Of a DNA stretch of 8,528 nt, positions 6,686 through 8,528 are shown piece by piece. The stretch is from positions 1 through 8,528 of the forward strand of contig DGGX01000216.1 of assembly GCA_002392385.1 (NCBI GenBank). Reading direction: 5' to 3'. The stretch is from Lachnospiraceae bacterium UBA3863 (lineage in GTDB: Bacteria; Bacillota; Clostridia; Lachnospirales; Lachnospiraceae). How positions within the stretch are numbered: position 1 is the first letter of the stretch; each line of letters starts with the position of its first letter. Under the pieces are notes generated by a model. The model saw only the letters and a list, made by a program, of their open reading frames with translations, was not told the origin of the DNA and ran no database searches. Made by a program: the position numbers and the translations under genes.

Positions 6686-8292
6686 GTGATCGTGGCGACG
6701 AACGCACCACTGAGTATTGCATGATGTGCCGGCGGCCGGATTCCACGGCGGGCAAGATGCTCCATCTGCCCGGCGGGATCCACATCTGCGCCGACTGCAT
6801 GCAGAAAATGGCGGATACAGCCTCCAGAATGGACCTGCCCGGGATGATGCAGCAGCTCTATCCCGGAAACGACAGTCTGGCGGAAATGATGAAACAGTTC
6901 ACGGGACAGGACCTGTCCCGTCAGCACAAAGAGGACGCAGCCGCGGGACAGGATCCCGGGGCTGCGCCTTCGCGCGCGGAGGAGACCGGTACCGCGCCGG
7001 CCCAGCCGGCCGTTACCCGGAAACAGGCCGCCGCGGAGACAGAGGATGAGCCGCAGGAGGCAGAGCCGGACAAGGAAGAGAAGACCGGCTCCTCCGGCCC
7101 CCAGATCAGCTTCCTCAACCTGGGCGACATCTTCGGCGGTATGGGACTGGGACCCCGCACCGAGGTCAAGCGCAAGAAGAAGGAGGGACCGCCCCCGGTA
7201 TTCTCCATCGACCATATCCCGGCGCCCCACAGGATCAAGGAGGAGCTGGACAAGTATGTCATCGGCCAGGAACACGCCAAGAAGGTGATCTCCGTGGCCG
7301 CCTACAATCACTATAAGCGCGTCCGGACAGGGACCATGGACGACATCGAGATCGAGAAGTCCAACATCCTTCTTCTGGGCCCCACCGGCTGCGGCAAGAC
7401 CTACATCGTCAGGACCCTGGCAAGACTCCTGGATGTGCCCCTGGCCATCACGGACGCCACCAGCCTGACGGAAGCGGGCTACATCGGCGACGATATCGAG
7501 AGCGTGATCTCCAAGCTTCTGGCGGCGGCGGACAACGACGTGGAGAGATGCGAGAAGGGCATCGTCTTCGTGGACGAGATCGACAAGATCGCCAAGAAGA
7601 AGAATTTCCACTCCCGGGACGTCAGCGGAGAATCGGTCCAGCAGGGCATGCTCAAGCTCCTGGAGGGGGCCGACGTGGAGGTGCCTGTGGGCGCAGGCAG
7701 CAAGAATGCCATGGTGCCCATGACCACCGTGAACACCCGCAACATCCTCTTCATCTGCGGCGGTGCCTTCCCGGATCTGGACGCTATCATCCGGGAACGC
7801 CTCAACAGACAGACTTCCATCGGCTTCTCGGCCCAGATCCGGGACAAGTACGACAGGGAGAAGGATGTCCTCCGCTATGTGACCGGCGAGGACCTGAGAA
7901 AATTCGGCATGATCCCCGAATTCCTCGGCCGTCTGCCCATCATCTGCACCATGCACGGCCTGAACACGGAGATGCTGGTCAAGATCCTCAAGGAGCCCCG
8001 CAACGCCATTCTCAAGCAGTACCAGAAGCTTCTGGCCCTGGACGAGGTGGACCTGCGCTTCGAGGACGACGCCCTCCTGGCCATCGCCGAGAAGGCCCTG
8101 GAGCGGGACACCGGCGCCAGAGCCCTCCGCTCCGTCATCGAGGAGTTCATGCTGGACATCATGTATGAGATCCCCAAGGACGAGAACATAGGCACGGTCA
8201 CCATCACCCGCGCCTACGTGGAAGGAAAGGGAGGCCCCGCGGTACAGATCCGCACCGACCGCCCCGAAGCCCTCATGCTCCCCGGAAACTGA
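6682..8292 (+). CDS. ClpX-like AAA+ unfoldase with zinc-binding domain and long linker
   Basis: This 536-aa protein aligns with ClpX, the hexameric ATPase that unfolds proteins for ClpP. The N-terminal zinc-binding domain has Cys13, Cys16, Cys36 and Cys39. A linker of about 130 residues follows, partly low-complexity; canonical ClpX (about 420 aa) has a much shorter one. The AAA+ module starts near residue 180 (PAPHRIKEELDKYVIGQEHA). It has Walker A GPTGCGKT (233-240), Walker B IVFVDEID (294-301), pore loop GYIG (266-269, GYVG in E. coli), arginine finger Arg417 (GRLP) and sensor 2 Arg480 (GAR). The ClpP-docking IGF tripeptide is kept at 380-382. The substrate-recognition RKH loop of E. coli ClpX is replaced by GAGSKNAM (337-344). 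I associate this version with a ClpX paralogue of Clostridia, so canonical clpX next to clpP may lie elsewhere; hence no symbol. GAGGGAG at 6671-6677, inside the htrA-like gene, is the likely ribosome-binding site. Confidence 0.9.
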   Translation: MSDRGDERTTEYCMMCRRPDSTAGKMLHLPGGIHICADCMQKMADTASRMDLPGMMQQLYPGNDSLAEMMKQFTGQDLSRQHKEDAAAGQDPGAAPSRAEETGTAPAQPAVTRKQAAAETEDEPQEAEPDKEEKTGSSGPQISFLNLGDIFGGMGLGPRTEVKRKKKEGPPPVFSIDHIPAPHRIKEELDKYVIGQEHAKKVISVAAYNHYKRVRTGTMDDIEIEKSNILLLGPTGCGKTYIVRTLARLLDVPLAITDATSLTEAGYIGDDIESVISKLLAAADNDVERCEKGIVFVDEIDKIAKKKNFHSRDVSGESVQQGMLKLLEGADVEVPVGAGSKNAMVPMTTVNTRNILFICGGAFPDLDAIIRERLNRQTSIGFSAQIRDKYDREKDVLRYVTGEDLRKFGMIPEFLGRLPIICTMHGLNTEMLVKILKEPRNAILKQYQKLLALDEVDLRFEDDALLAIAEKALERDTGARALRSVIEEFMLDIMYEIPKDENIGTVTITRAYVEGKGGPAVQIRTDRPEALMLPGN

Positions 8293-8338
8293 AGGTACAG
8301 ACGTATATTAATCGGGAAAGAGCAGATGCAAAATCCCA

Positions 8339-8480
8339 GTGAACTACCCACCGCCTACGCTTTCAGCTAAGAGGCGGGGGCTTCGTGCCGCTTACGCGCA
8401 CACAGGGCAGACACTTGCCCGCTGTCCCGTTTGACCGGGATTGCTTTTATTGTACTTATGACTCTCCTGCAGGATGTCTC
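8339..8480 (-). mobile_element. Probable right end of an IS200/IS605-type (TnpB) element with omega-RNA-like hairpins
   Basis: On the minus strand this stretch carries three hairpins and ends in GGGTAGTTCAC at 8339-8349. From the right they are TCCCG/CGGGA (8425-8440), GGGCA/TGCCC (8405-8420) and a terminal stem CCC-A-CCGCC/GGCGGGGG (8347-8380) with one bulged A. The plus-strand form GTGAACTACCC...GGGGGCTTC resembles right ends of TnpB-encoding elements that I recall from bacteria and archaea. In such elements the right end is transcribed as the 3' part of the omega-RNA and the flanking DNA becomes the guide; here the guide would read leftward from 8338. No tnpB coding sequence is recognisable before the window ends, so this may be a complete element continuing rightward, a non-autonomous copy or a remnant. 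The inner boundary given is approximate. Confidence 0.5.
8424..8452 (+). terminator. Possible plus-strand terminator downstream of the clpX-like gene
   Basis: TCCCG (8425-8429) and CGGGA (8436-8440) form a 5-bp stem around TTTGAC, followed by the T-rich TTGCTTTTATTG. This is the first terminator-like structure downstream of the clpX-like stop, about 130 bp away, and could end the htrA-clpX transcript. The T-run is interrupted and the stem is short. The same bases form part of the omega-RNA-like structure on the other strand. Confidence 0.3.
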
Positions 8481-8528
8481 TGTACGTCACGGCTTTTACA
8501 ACACCGTACAGATACCCGCAGTCCATAC

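Noticed and set aside
6397..7956. Long open frame of 519 codons on the minus strand
   Set aside because: It is antisense to the PDZ region of htrA and most of the clpX-like gene, with low-complexity composition and no recognisable domain.
8392..8526. Minus-strand ORF of 44 codons ending in CPVCA, as a possible TnpB C-terminus
   Set aside because: It has a single CxxC pair and no RuvC or zinc-ribbon context. It overlaps the structured hairpins and the frame is cut by the window edge, so there is not enough to call it coding.
8339..8528. CRISPR array
   Set aside because: The hairpins differ from each other and no repeat unit recurs at a regular spacing.

Overview
The window reads as a GC-rich (roughly 60% by eye), gene-dense chromosomal segment of a Firmicute, most likely class Clostridia and plausibly Lachnospiraceae. 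Three things point there: a SCIFF-peptide radical SAM maturase, a eukaryote-like UDPGP pyrophosphorylase, and a long ClpX-like ATPase of a type I associate with Clostridia. Species cannot be named from the sequence alone.

Left part (1-1205): the C-terminal 256 residues of the SCIFF maturase (ScfB-type, cut by the window edge) run rightward. They converge on a small leftward XRE-type regulator (809-1054). A 151-bp divergent intergenic region separates this regulator from the next gene.

Central part (1206-4728): a rightward run encodes a YlmH-family S4 RNA-binding protein, tryptophanyl-tRNA synthetase, a UAP1-like UDP-sugar pyrophosphorylase and an 88-aa conserved-looking protein of unknown function. 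trpS and the pyrophosphorylase overlap by ATGA, so they are probably translationally coupled. The other gaps are 86 and 42 bp. The run mixes translation functions with nucleotide-sugar supply for the cell envelope.

Right part (4729-8292): after a 139-bp gap holding a TATACT box and a terminator-like hairpin in the predicted leader, two protein-quality-control genes follow. One is a membrane-anchored HtrA/DegP-like serine protease with one PDZ domain. The other is a 536-aa ClpX-like AAA+ unfoldase. They overlap by ATGA, pairing an extracytoplasmic protease with a cytosolic unfoldase.

Right edge (8293-8528): no convincing gene. A GTGAACTACCC...GGGGGCTTC hairpin followed by two more short hairpins looks like the right end of an IS200/IS605-type (TnpB) element lying on the minus strand, possibly with its omega-RNA scaffold. 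The rest of that element would lie beyond the window. This call and the altered loop of the ClpX-like protein are the points most worth following up; most of the remainder is ordinary housekeeping sequence.
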